Origin: Diacronema lutheri
Taxonomy: Eukaryota; Haptophyta; Pavlovophyceae; Pavlovales; Pavlovaceae
DNA: 64,000 bases
Direction: 5' to 3'
Assembly: GCA_019448385.1 (NCBI GenBank)
Contig: JAGTXO010000059.1
Span: 142,392 to 206,391 of the forward strand
In this document: piece after piece, positions 20,314 through 31,400 of the stretch
Layout of the letters: each line of letters starts with the position of its first letter
Numbering within the stretch: position 1 is the first letter of the stretch
Translations under genes and position numbers: made by a program
Notes under the pieces: model-generated
Database searches by the model: none
What the model was told of the DNA's origin: nothing
What the model saw: only the letters and a program-made list of their open reading frames with translations

Positions 20314-23300
20314 CCGGGCGTCCGGCGACTCGCAACGGCCGCCGAGGCGGCGGAGCGGCAGCGGCCGCAAGCCGTTACATCGACGGGCGCGCCCCTTGAG
20401 TTCCCGTCCTTTGCAGAGATCCGCGCAGAGCACGTGCGTCCGTTCTGCGCCGCGGCCACCGCGCGCCGCGCCGAGCTCGCCGCCGCCGCGCGCGCGCGGC
20501 TCGCGCGCGGCGCGCCCGTGTGGGCGGCGGGCGCGGGCGCGGGCGGGCTCGCGTGGGGCGGCTCGCGCGACACGTCGGCTCACGCGACGTACGGGTTTGA
20601 GGAAGTGCTCGCCGAGCTGCAACGGCCCTTTGTCCTACACACGAAGGACGTGCTTGCGTCGCTTGGTGGGTGCTGCGTGGCGCGATCGCGCGGGCGGGGG
20701 TCGGGGGTGAGGGCGGGGGCGGGGTTGAGGGAGGGTGGGTGGAGGGTGAGGGCAAGGACGGAGGTTGGGGGTGAGGGCGTGGGCGGGCGCGAGGGCGGTG
20801 TTTGGGATGAGGGCGAGAACGGGGGTTGGGGCAAGGGCGAGGGCGAGGGCAAGAACGGTGTTGGGGATGAGGGCAAGGGCGGGGGTTGGGGGTGAGCGCG
20901 AGGGCAGGGGTTGGGGCAAGGGCGAGGGCGGGCGCGAGGGCGGGCGCGAGGGCAAGGGCGCGCCACGCCGCGCCGCACTGCGACCGAGCGCACGTGGCGC
21001 TGGCCCCTTGCGTGGCGTTTAAAAACAATCTTCTCCCCCCTCCCCCCTCTCCCCCCCCTCCCTTCACATACGCACAAACACACGCACACCGCCCCTTTTC
21101 AAATCGGCGTCCATGCGTAAGGCGCCTTTGTCGCCGTCTTCCCGTTTCGAGCCATCGAGCAGCGGCTCGGGCCCGACGACACCGCCGCGCTCGCCGCGGA
21201 GCTCACCGCCGCGCCGCTCGCGCGCCTTCTCGGCTTCCTCGCGCTCCTTCTCCACGATCTCCACGTGTTGCCCTGCACGCCGCCCGCGCCCGCGCCGACG
21301 GCCGCGCCCGCGCGCGCGCGCTCACCGACGCGCGGCACGGACGCGTGCGTCGGCGTCGGCACGCCCGCGGCGGGCGGCGCGCGGGGCGTGCTGGGCGGCG
21401 CGCATTCCCGCGCACGCTGCTGTTCGCTCGGCGTGCCGTCGGAACCCGCGACACCGTGCGCGTCCGCGCGCGGCCCGGACTCCGCACCGGACAGCGAGGA
21501 GGGAGTCCGGACGCGCTCACCCTCCGCGCGCGCGGCCAGGCCTGCGAGCGCTCGCGGTACTGGCGCGGTTACGACGGCCGTTACGACGGCCGTTACGACG
21601 GCCGTTACGACGGCCGTTACGGCCGGCAGCGCGGCGCACGCCCAGCGCGGCGCCGGCGCTGTCGGCTTGGGCGACGCCGCCGACGTCGCCGCTGACGACG
21701 CGAGCGAGGCGGGCGGCACCGCCGCGCTGCTCGCGGCGGTGCAGCAGGGCTTCGTGACGTTACAGGCGCGCATGCGACAGAGCCGGCAGCGGTTACTCCA
21801 ATGGTTGCCGGTGCTCGTCCTTTCGCTGCGCGTGTGCGCCGAGGCGCTCATTCGCATCGCGCTGCCAAAGTGGTGCGTGCCGTGTGTCCCTTTGCACCAC
21901 CTTTATTGCCCCTGCTCCCCCTCCCAGCGCGCTGCCAAAGTGGTGCGTGCCGTGTGTCCCTCTGCACCACCTTTATTGCCCCTGCTCCCCCTCCCAGCGC
22001 GCTGCCAAAGTGGTGCGTGCCGTGTGTCCCTTTGCACCACCTCTGTTGCCCCTGCTTCCCCTCCCAGCGCGCTGCCAAAGTGGTGCGTGCCGTGTGTCCC
22101 TTTGCACCACCTTTATCGCCCCTGCTTCCCCTCCCAGCGCGCTGCCAAAGTGGTGCATGCCGTGTGTCCCTTTGCACCACCTTTATTGCCCCTGCTTCCC
22201 CTCCCAGCGCGCTGCCAAAGTGGTGCATGCCGTGTGTCCCTTTGCACCACCTTTATCGCCCCTGCTTCCCCTCCCAGCGCGCTGCCAAAGTGGTGCATGC
22301 CGTGTGTCCCTTTGCACCACCTTTATTGCCCCTGCTTCCCCTCCCAGCGCGCTGCCAAAGTGGTGCGTGCCGTGTGTCCCTTTGCACCACTTTTATTGCC
22401 CCTGCTTCCCCTCCCAGCGCGCTGCCAAAGTGGTGCGTGCCGTGTGTCCCTTTGCACCACCTTTATTGCCCCTGCTTCCCCTCCCAGCGCGCTGCCAAAG
22501 TGGTGCGTGCCGTGTGTCCCTTTGCACCACCTTTATCGCCCCTGCTTCCCCTCCCAGCGCGCTGCCAAAGTGGTGCGTGCCGTGTGTCCCTTTGCACCAC
22601 CTTTATTGCCCCTGCTTCCCCTCCCAGCGCGCTGCCAAAGTGGTGCATGCCGTGTGTCCCTTTGCACCACCTTTATTGCCCCTGCTCCCCCTCCCAGCGC
22701 GCTGCCAAAGTGGTGCGTGCCGTGTGTCCCTTTGCACCACCTTTATTGCCCCTGCTCCCCCTCCCAGCGCGCTGCCAAAGTGGTGCGTGCCGTGTGTCCC
22801 TTTGCACCACCTCTGTTGCCCCTGCTTCCCCTCCCAGCGCGCTGCCAAAGTGGTGCGTGCCGTGTGTCCCTTTGCACCACCTTTATCGCCCCTGCTTCCC
22901 CTCCCATCGCGCTGCCAAAGTGGTGCGTGCCGTGTGTCCCTTTGCACCACCTTTATTGCCCCTGCTTCCCCTCCCAGCGCGCTGCCAAAGTGGTGCGTGC
23001 CGTGTGTCCCTTTGCACCACCTTTATTGCCCCTGCTTCCCCTCCCAGCGCGCTGCCAAAGTGGTGCGTGCCGTGTGTCCCTTTGCACCACCTTTATCGCC
23101 CCTGCTTCCCCTCCCAGCGCGCTGCCAAAGTGGTGCGTGCCGTGTGTCCCTTTGCACCACCTTTATTGCCCCTGCTTCCCCTCCCAGCGCGCTGCCAAAG
23201 TGGTGCGTGCCGTGTGTCCCTTTGCACCACCTTTATTGCCCCTGCTTCCCCTCCCAGCGCGCTGCCAAAGTGGTGCGTGCCGTGTGTCCCTTTGCACCAC

Positions 23301-24735
23301 CTTTATCGCCCCTGCTTCCCCTCCCAGCGCGCTGCCAAAGTGGTGCGTGCCGTGTGTCCCTTTGCACCACCTTTATTGCCCCTGCTTCCCCTTCCAGCGC
23401 GCTGCCAAAGTGGTGCGTGCCGTGTGTCCCTTTGCACCACCTTTATCGCCCCTGCTTCCCCTCCCAGCGCGCGCTCAGTGCGCCAAGCCAGGTTGCCCCC
23501 CCCCCCCCCCCCCCCCTACCCCCAACCACCCCACCCACCCATTTACCCCCCGGCGCAGGTGGTCGACCCGCCACGGCGAGGAGACGATGGCTGCAGCGCA
23601 CACCACAATCACCGCCATATTCGACCACGATGGCTACCGTGCGCACATTCCCGCCCTCTCCTCGTCCACCGCCGCCGTGCGCGCGTCGCTCCGGCGCGAC
23701 GTGCGCGCGTCGCTTCGGCCGAGCGCGGCGCAGCGCGAGGCAGGGTACCACGGCACGTCGCACCTGCTCCAGTTCGCCCTGCCGGAGACGGCGTTGCGCC
23801 GGCTGCCGCCGACCGAACGCAACGCCGCCATCGCCGCCGCCGCCGGCGTTCACGCCACCGCCACCGGCAGCGGCGCGCCCGACGTGGCGTGCACAGCCGC
23901 CGGCGCGGCCGTGGCGGGCGCGGCGGCCGCCGCGGCTCGCGCGCTCGCCGCGACGGTCGGCGCGAATGCGCGATCGCGCGAGCACGTGCGCCGCCTGGCG
24001 CTGCTGCATGTGGCGTCGCGCGCGGCGCGCGCCGGGGGCGCAGGCGGCGCGGGCGGCGGTGGCGGCGCGCGCGGCGCGCCGTCGCCGCCGCCGGCCGGCG
24101 GCGGCGGCGGCGGCGCGGCCGCGGCGGCGCCGGCGAGCGGCGCGGCCGCCGCTGCCGCCGCCGCGCGTCGCGCGGCGGCGGCGACGGAGGCGGCGGTCAT
24201 GCGACGTGTGTTACCCGCACAGCGTGCGGGCGGCAGCGGCGGTGGCGGCGGTGGCCGCGGCGTGGGCGCGCACGCCGTCGACGACGAGCTTTCCGACGGA
24301 GGTGATGATCGTGGTGGCGTGCGCGGGCGCGGCACGGACGGCGCGCGCCACGCGCCGCGGGCAGCGACGTGGCGGTCCGGGTCCGGTGGCGCGGCGGTGC
24401 GGAGTCCGGAGGAGCACATCGCGCATGGGCGCGCTGCGCTCGAGACGCGCGGGCGGCCGTGGCGCGGCGCGGGCCCGGGCTCGGAGGAGTTGGCGGCGCT
24501 CGCTGCGCGCTCGCCCGTGCGCTTCGGCCTGGACACACCCGCGCGCCGGCCGGCGGCCGCGGCGGCGCCGCGGCCGGCGGCGCGCGCGGGTGGCGAGGGG
24601 GGCGCGCGCGGCGCGACGGTCGACACGCCGGGCCGTGAATCGCTTGCGCCGTCCGTGCGCTCTGGCGACGTGCCGTTCCGCGTGCCGCGACGCCGCAGCG
24701 CCGGCGCTGCTGGGCTGTCGGCGCGCGTGGTGTGA
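19041..24735 (+). CDS. Unknown conserved-looking protein, 5 exons (952 aa)
   Basis: Exons: 19041-19192, 19661-19721, 19909-20665, 21122-21833 and 23559-24735. Phases agree. Non-repetitive segments read as real domains: LVVPPITIPLRPLDNPADPP, EGFVEHVKNE joined to YAVHYLEAIGVAPTRANLDM, HVPKSELVVTWAWRARGWPA, TYGFEEVLAELQRPFVLHTK, FVAVFPFRAIEQRLGPDD, LARLLGFLALLLHDLHVLP, and in the last exon HTTITAIFDHDGYRAHIPAL and HLLQFALPETALRRLPPTER. Between them lie Gly/Ala-rich linkers. LLGFLALLLHDLHVL could be a membrane or buried helix. I do not recognise the family, and the conservation is my impression only. Intron 1 could instead use a GC donor at 19214. The intron 4 acceptor is at 23558. An in-frame ATG at 19023 would add six residues. 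Confidence 0.6.
19778..19908 (+). repeat. C-tract and CCAACCGCCG repeats in intron 2 of the unknown gene
   Basis: A pure-C run of about 39 bases at 19782-19820, then four to five copies of CAACCGCCGCC ending at the acceptor CGCGCAG (19908). Confidence 0.85.
21861..23470 (+). repeat. 70-bp minisatellite, 23 copies, no length change
   Basis: Each copy starts GCTGCCAAAGTGGTGCGTGC and ends TTCCCCTCCCAGCGC. Copies start at 21861, 21931, 22001 and so on to 23401, exactly 70 bp apart. Only single-base variants occur, for example GTGCATGCC for GTGCGTGCC, TTTATCGCC for TTTATTGCC, CTCTGTTGCC, and CTCCCC for CTTCCC. It fills intron 4 (21834-23558) of the gene at 19041-24735. The unit contains both a donor-like GTGCGTGC and an acceptor-like CTCCCAG. 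Confidence 0.97.
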
Positions 24736-25068
24736 GCAGCTGCTGTCCGGGTGGAACGGATACGGGGCCGCGTTGACTGGGGAGGGCAACGGGCCGCGCC
24801 TTGCAGCTCGCAGAGAGAATGCAGCGGGGGGGGGGGGGGGGGGGGGGAGACTCGACCCGCCAACGCGTATAAGCGGCCTTCCGGATAAGCGGCCTAGCTA
24901 AGGCTGAAGATCGCGTAAAGCGTCGTGCTGAGCTGTGCGTGCTGTGGCTGCGCGGCGGCCCGCCCACCGCCGCTGCGCTGCTTGCCGCGCGCTGCGCGGG
25001 CATCGGACGCGCGGCTGCCGCACTGTCAACGACATTATCCACTCACAGTCAACGGACAACGGCGGAGG
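24736..25068. other. Intergenic, 5' region of the four-helix protein gene
   Basis: Holds a G run of about 22 bases (24826-24847) and a short direct repeat, ATAAGCGGCCT, at about 24867 and 24885. Local AT content rises towards 25030-25060 (ACGACATTATCCACTCACAG), just before the ATG at 25069. No gene seen. Confidence 0.5.
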
Positions 25069-26136
25069 ATGAGCGCCGCCCGACAAATAAGAATGGCGTC
25101 GCTCTTTCTGCGCCTTGAGGCGCGCCTCGACCAGGCGACGCCGGCCAAGTCATGCTTGTGCGGCCTCTCGCTGCGCGCGTGCGTGATGGCGGGCGCAATC
25201 TTCATGACACTCGCCGGATGCGTCATGCTTGTCCACTCGCCCATGTCCATGGTCCGCCCACCCGCCCACGGCTCGCCCGCCCGCTGCCGCGGACGGGCGC
25301 TCGGCTCGCGCGCTCTCACGCTCAGTCGCCACGCGGCGCGCGCTCGCACAGCCGCGCGCCCCTCGTCTGTGCGCTGATGCAGCGCGCGTGCCCTCCGTGC
25401 GTTGATGTTCTGCGCCCCTTCCTCTATCCCATTTCGCCGCATCACGCACGCGCCGTGGCCCCGCCCGCGCACCCGCGCGCACGCGCAGGTGGGCACGATC
25501 AAGTCGCTGCTCGCCGGCCATTCATCGGGCATGCAGCGCTGGGCGTTCGTGTGCGTCGCGCGCGCGTATGCGCCCTCCATCGTGGAACGAGGAAGCGGGG
25601 GAGGGAGGGGGGGGGGGGGGGGGGGGTCAACGTGCCAGCTTCACCGCGCCGCGCCGGCGACGCGCCAGCGTGGTTTGTGCGACGCCGCACGTAGCCCGCG
25701 TCGGTATAATGGCGCGCCGTTCACCTTCACCCCGTCTCACCCCCGCCAACTGCCTGTCACCTCCCCCGCTCCACGCGTCATCCGTTACATATCCCTACAT
25801 ATCCCAGGTACGTGCACATCTACCTGATCTGCCTGCACCTGCTTACGACCGCCTTCCTCCTTTACGCCGTCCCGCTCTCGGTGCTTGCGCTGCGCTCGGC
25901 CTTCCTCGAGGAGAGCCGTTACTTGCGCTCCTACTTTCGGATGAATGTGCAGGCGAGCGGCTGCTTGCGCCCGCCCTCCATTTTTTCACTACTGTCCACA
26001 CACACAGTCACACTTTTGCCACACTCACATTCTCACGGCCGCAGTCGCGCTATGGCGCACCTCCACCCGCCCTCACTTCGCACGCATATAGCCCCCCCCC
26101 CCCCCCCCCCCCCGCCCCCATTCCCCTTCCCCCCTA

Positions 26137-26182
<46 letters not shown>

Positions 26183-27328
26183 ACACACATTGACTCAACT
26201 CACTGACGCACGCACGCACCAAACTGCCCTCCACACAGGTCGTCGGCCTCCTCGTGCTCGGCTCGCTTTTTAATCTGATGCTCGACAACACGTTGTGCGA
26301 CATGGCCGTCTCGGACCCGTGCGCGCGCACTGCCGCTGCCCGCGAGTTCGCGTTGCGCTCCACCCGCCTGCACGGTCGGTGCATTTGGCTTGGCTGTGCG
26401 CAGCTACCCAACCACTCACCCGACTACCCACCCAACCACCCAATCACTCAACCAACCGACCACCTCACCATCTATTCGCTTAGCCACCAAACTACACAAC
26501 CACTTATGCACCCACCCTTACCCACCACACCACGTTCCACCCACCCGCCACGAGATCAAAAGCTGACGTTGGACCCCTCCACCCCTCACACCCTGCTACC
26601 CACCTGTCCCCTTCCCATCCACCCCGCTACCCACTTTACCCCTTCCCATCTACCCGCAGCTACGGAGCGGTATACCCGCCAACCGGCGACGTCGCCGACG
26701 CCCTCGAAGCCGACCGCTCGGCCGCAGGCGGCGCCGGTCGGTGCGGTTTTGGCGCCAACGTGGCGAGGCTCGCCTTGTCCATCGCGGTGAGCGCGAGCGT
26801 CGCCGCGTCGCCGCGTGACAGCGCGCGCGCCGCTCGCGTGTGCGCGCGCGCGGGTGGCGAGGGGCAGAGTGGGCGCGGCGAGGGCGACGTTGCGCCTTTG
26901 GCCACGTGCTCGCCACACCTCGCCTCGCCGAGTTGCGTTGCTTTGAAAACTGAGCCGCCCCAACGGGGACCCTTCAAAATCTCCCACCGCCCCTTTTCCC
27001 GCGTATACCCAAACCCTACCCGCAGTTGGCGGTCATCTATATTTACCTCGCGTGGATCACGTACTGTTACAGGCGCGAATTGGAGCAAGGCACGCAGCTC
27101 GACGACGCCGACCATGGCGGTGGCGTCGGAGTGCACGGCGGCGCGCGCGCGCCCAAGCCGCGCGGAGGCGGAGGCGAGGGCGTGGGGAGCCGCGGCGGGT
27201 ACGGCGACGACGGCGAGGACGGCGGGTACGGAGGGCGCGGCGGCGGCGGTGGATATGCGGACACGGACGGCGCGCGTGGAACGGAGATCCCCGTGCGCGC
27301 GCGAATCGGCGATATGGTCGGGCGCTGA
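25069..27328 (+). CDS. Four-transmembrane-helix protein, 6 exons (310 aa)
   Basis: Exons: 25069-25230, 25489-25550, 25808-25946, 26239-26378, 26660-26786 and 27026-27328. The total is 933 nt with agreeing phases. The exon 1 donor (25230/25231) is the least certain. Predicted helices: ACVMAGAIFMTLAGCVML; YVHIYLICLHLLTTAFLLYA with VPLSVLAL; VVGLLVLGSLFNLML; and VARLALSIALAVIYIYLAWI joined across intron 5. The loop between helices 3 and 4 is the longest and has Cys residues (LCDMAVSDPC; GRCGFG). The tail is Gly/Asp-rich (YGDDGEDGGYGG) and ends RARIGDMVGR. The layout resembles tetraspan proteins, but no CCG motif is present, so I do not call it a tetraspanin. Confidence 0.65.
26091..26195. repeat. 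C run and CA microsatellite in intron 3 of the four-helix gene
   Basis: A C run with a G interruption at 26092-26120, then about 20 CA units at 26140-26190. Confidence 0.9.
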
Positions 27329-27485
27329 GCCGTGCTGTGCGCAGCGCCACCGGCGCGGCGAGGCGGCGAGGCGGGACGGGCCGGGGCCGTTCCATGCGTC
27401 GGGCTCCAGAGGCGGGCCAGTCTTTGAGCCCTGCTGATTCAAATCCAATACGGGCACAAGCCGGTTTCAATCCAAACCCGTTACA
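27329..27485. other. Convergent intergenic gap of 157 bp
   Basis: Shared 3' region of two convergent genes. It contains AT-richer sequence around 27430-27485 (TTCAAATCCAATACGGG; CAATCCAAACCCGTTACAC) that could hold 3' processing signals for both. No AATAAA is seen. Confidence 0.4.
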
Positions 27486-30400
27486 CTACCAGAATTCGTA
27501 GACGACGCCGCCGTCGAACGGCACGCCCACGCGCTGCGCGTCGCCGTCCCACTCGGGCACAACCTCCGGCGCGGCGACGAGCCCTCCGCCCTCCCGCCTC
27601 TCGAGGAAGACGGTGCCGCAGAAGGCGCGCACGGCCGAGATCGGCGCGGTCGCGCTCTCCCTACGCATGCGCTCTTTGAACTGGCCGTTGGCGCACGCCC
27701 ACAGCTCGATCAGCGGCGTGTCGCCTGCGTCGGTCGAAGGCGCGCGCCCGGCGGCGCGTGCGCGGGTGGTCAGCCGCGGCAGATGGCACAGCCGAGCGGA
27801 AACGAAAAGAGGGGAAAGGTAGATTTAAAACAAGCGCACACGGGGGAGCGACCTGCTGAGGGCGAACGCCCAACTGAAGTCGCGCGCGCAGCCCGCAGTC
27901 TCGGCGCGTGCCCCGTCACCGAGACTCACCGCCCGCTGCGCAGCGCACAAAGTCCGTCCACCCAGCCCCCCCCCCCCCCCTTCCCCCCTTCCCCCCTTCC
28001 CCCCTTCCCCCCTTCCCCCGTCGTACGCGATGCGGCCCGTCTGCCGCCCCGTGGCGTGCACGCGCCTCCCTCGCACCCGTCGCAGCGCGCACCCTTGTAC
28101 TCGCGCGGCATGCAGCAGCAGTTGTCCGTAAAGTCCCTCCAGTTGCCATACTGCAAAAACTCAAGCCGTACAACTGCTTGCTCTAGGACGCACGGCTCAA
28201 TGCCTGTGGGCAGCGTCGAGTTTGTGAGTGTGCCAGTGACAGGCGCTTTCACTGCGGTGTGGAACCAGCCGAGGAGAATGACCGCGGCGCACACAAAGCA
28301 GAAGACGACCTGCGATGGCGGCGAGTGGAAGGGAGGGTGTGTTTTTGGGGGGGTCAAAGGAGATGAGGAATGGGGAGTGTGAGTGTGTGTGTGTGTGTGT
28401 GTGAGTGTGTGAGTTAGTGTGTGTGTGTGAGTTGGTGTGTGTGTGAGAGAGAGTTAGTGTGTGTGTGTGTGTGTGACTGGACGTTCGTTCCTCCAAGAAG
28501 GGCGAGGCGGGGCGGCAGAGACGCGCCAGCAATCGGTGAAGCCAAGCGCGCTGTGTGCGAGGGAAGGCAGGGCGGAGCCAGAGGCCAGTGGGCGGGAAGG
28601 CAGGGCGGGGCAGAGGCTAGTGGGCGGGAAGGCAGGGCGGGGCAGAGGCTAGTGGGCGGGAAGGCAGGGCGGGGCAGAGGCTAGTGGGCGGGAAGGCAGG
28701 GCGGGGCAGAGGCCAGTGGGCGGGAAGGCAGGGCGGGGCAGAGGCCAGTGGGCGGGAAGGCAGGGCGGGGCAGAGGCCAGTGGGCGGGAAGGCAGGGCGG
28801 GGCAGAGGCTAGTGGGCGGGAAGGCAGGGCGGGGCAGAGGCCAGTGGGCGGGAAGGCAGGGCGGGGCAGAGGCTAGTGGGCGGGAAGGCAGGGCGGGGCA
28901 GAGGCCAGTGGGCGGGAAGGCAGGGCGGGGCAGAGGCTAGTGGGCGGGAAGGCAGGGCGGGGCAGAGGCTAGTGGGCGGGAAGGCAGGGCGGAGCAGAGG
29001 CCAGTGGGCGCGGCGCGGTGCGCGCACGACGCATGCAAAAAAGTTGACGAGGAAGCGCATCGTGTACTCGTTGATCCCGCGGTCGACCTGCCGCACGGTG
29101 CAGCAAAGGCAGGCACGGATGGTTCAGCGCGCACTTTGTGCGCGTGTGTGTGTGTGCGCGCGCACGCTGTGCGCTGTGCGCTGGCTGCGTGCCAGGGTGT
29201 GCGTGGGTGAGTGCAGCGTGGCTTTGGTCGCCGGTGCGCTTGGCTTGCGCCGCGCGTGCAGCCGACATACAAGCACCCGCTGCCCGCTTTCGCATTCGCA
29301 CGCGCAACAGCCGCGTTACAGCCGCACGCGCAGGCGCACGCGTAATAGCCGCGTAACAACCGCGTAACAACCGCGTAACAGCCGCGTAACAGCCGCACGC
29401 GCAGGCGTACGCGTAACAGCCGCGTAACAGCCGCAGGCGCATGCGCGCGCACCTGCACACGTGCCAACCGAAGGTACTGCGCGTCCGGATCCCATGGCAC
29501 AATCCCCTCCTCCGAGCCATCCGTCATGGACTCGCGCGCGCGGCGAGCCGCGGCCTTGGCCTTCTGGCGGCGCTGGCGCGTTCGGCACCCGAAGCCCACA
29601 ATTAAAAAGGCGATGGGTGTGACCACCTGCCTCGGCGCGGCGCGCCGCGGGTGGGAGGCGGGCGCGGGGCGGGCGGGCGGGTGAGCGCGGCGGGAGGTGG
29701 GGGTGGAAGGAGGCAGGGGGGGAGGGAGGAGGGGGAGGAGGGGGAGGGGGGGAGTGTGAGATGTGCCGCGCAGCGGAGGCGGGCGCTGGCGGCCCGCACG
29801 CCGCGCGGCGATGCGTACGTTGACGACGAGCATGCAAAATCCCATCCAGTCCGGGAGGGCAATACCGAGGAAGGCGATGAGCGCCATGGCCGGATTAAAA
29901 GTGGAGACGAGCGAGACGGCGATGGCGAGTGTGTCGGGGCGTGGGTCGAGGTACGGGCGCATGACGCACGAGACGCCGAGGAAGATGCCGTGGATGAGGA
30001 CGAAGGCCGCGGCGGCGAGCACGGGGAAGTCGGAGACGTAGACGAGCACCGCGACGAGCAGGAGCTTTTGCAGCAGGACGCCAATTTTGTAGTAGCGGAA
30101 GCGGTATTCAAAATCGGCGTACAGGTTTCGCGCCTTATTCGCCACGGAGAGCTGCACGCGCCACGCCCACTGGTCGTCGTCGTCGGCCGCCGGGTCGGCG
30201 GGCAGCGCACGGTAGCGGCGCGAGTGCTCGCGGATTAAAAAGGCGTACAGGAAGGGCGTGCCGAGCGTGAAGACAAAGAGCATTAGGGCCGAGGCGATGC
30301 CGGTGAACGGCCAGATCTGCGCGCGGGTGTGCGCGGTGATGGCGGTGGTTGTGAGGGGGGGGGGAGGGGTTGGGGTAGGGCGGAGGCGGTGGTTGTGAGC

Positions 30401-31368
30401 ACGGCGTGCGTGCGTGTTTGTTTGGGAGGGGGGGAAGGGGAGGGGAGGGCATAGTCGCCGCATCGGCGATGAAGCCGCGCGCCCCGCCCAAATTCCGCGC
30501 AAATCCCGCGCAAATCCGCCGCCGACGCCGCCACGACCGTGTGGCGGCGGCAGCGGCGGCGGCAGCGGCGGCGGCAGCGGCGGCGGCAGCGGCGGCGGCG
30601 GCGGCAGCGGCGGCGGCGGAGGCGGCGGAGGAGGCGGCGGAGGCGACGCACCTCGAGGCTGCACTCAACGTCAGGCGAATCAACGAGCCGCAGTGACGAC
30701 GAGCCCGGGCACAGCTGCGCGGCGAGGGGACAATGCGCGCGCGCGTCCGTCGCGTCGGGCCCGGCGGCGAAGCTGCCGCCGCCGACGTCGGGGAAGGGTC
30801 CACGCGGGTAGAAGGGGCACGGCTGGCACGAGGTGGCGGCGGTGCGCAGATCGTCGAGCGTCGCGGCGCCCGAGAGCGTGGGCGAGGCGACGGGGTACCA
30901 CTGGCCGGGCGCACACGCGGTCTGGCGGCAGTTCCACACGGAGAGGAGGGCCTTGGTGACGGGGATGTAGAGCATCTGCAAGACGATGAGCAAGAAGCCG
31001 ATGTAATAGGAGCGGAAGGTGAGGGTCGCGTGCTCGAGGAAGCGACGGCCCGCGCGGAAGAGCGACAGGGAGGTGGACGTGCTCAGCAGCGCGAGAAGGG
31101 TGGCGGCGAGGGCGAGGGTGATCACCGCGCCGCGCGCGGAGAAGGCGATCGTCGCGAAGAGCGGCGGGACGAGGAGGCGAAGCAGCGCAAAGAGCGTGCA
31201 GACCGCCGTGACGAAGATGAGCGACGAGCTGCGCAGGAGCGCGACGAGCTTTGGCGGCTCGGCGACGCTCTGCTCGAGCGCCATATGCAACGCGAGCTCG
31301 TACTCCGCGGCCTCGGCCGCCGTCGCCGGCCGGAGTGCGCCCACGCCCATCCCGCGCGCGGTTGACAA

Positions 31369-31400
<32 letters not shown>

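Noticed and set aside
21861-23470. CRISPR-like array
   Set aside because: Units are directly adjacent with no spacers, no cas genes are present, and the context is a spliced eukaryotic gene. The same applies to the 46-bp arrays.
21801-24305. Long plus-strand frames made of CCPFAPPLLPLLPLPARCQS repeats
   Set aside because: All frames stay open through the 70-bp array. The array lies between a good donor and acceptor and is intronic.
25069-27328. True tetraspanin
   Set aside because: Four helices fit, but the CCG motif and the usual Cys pattern in the large loop are missing.
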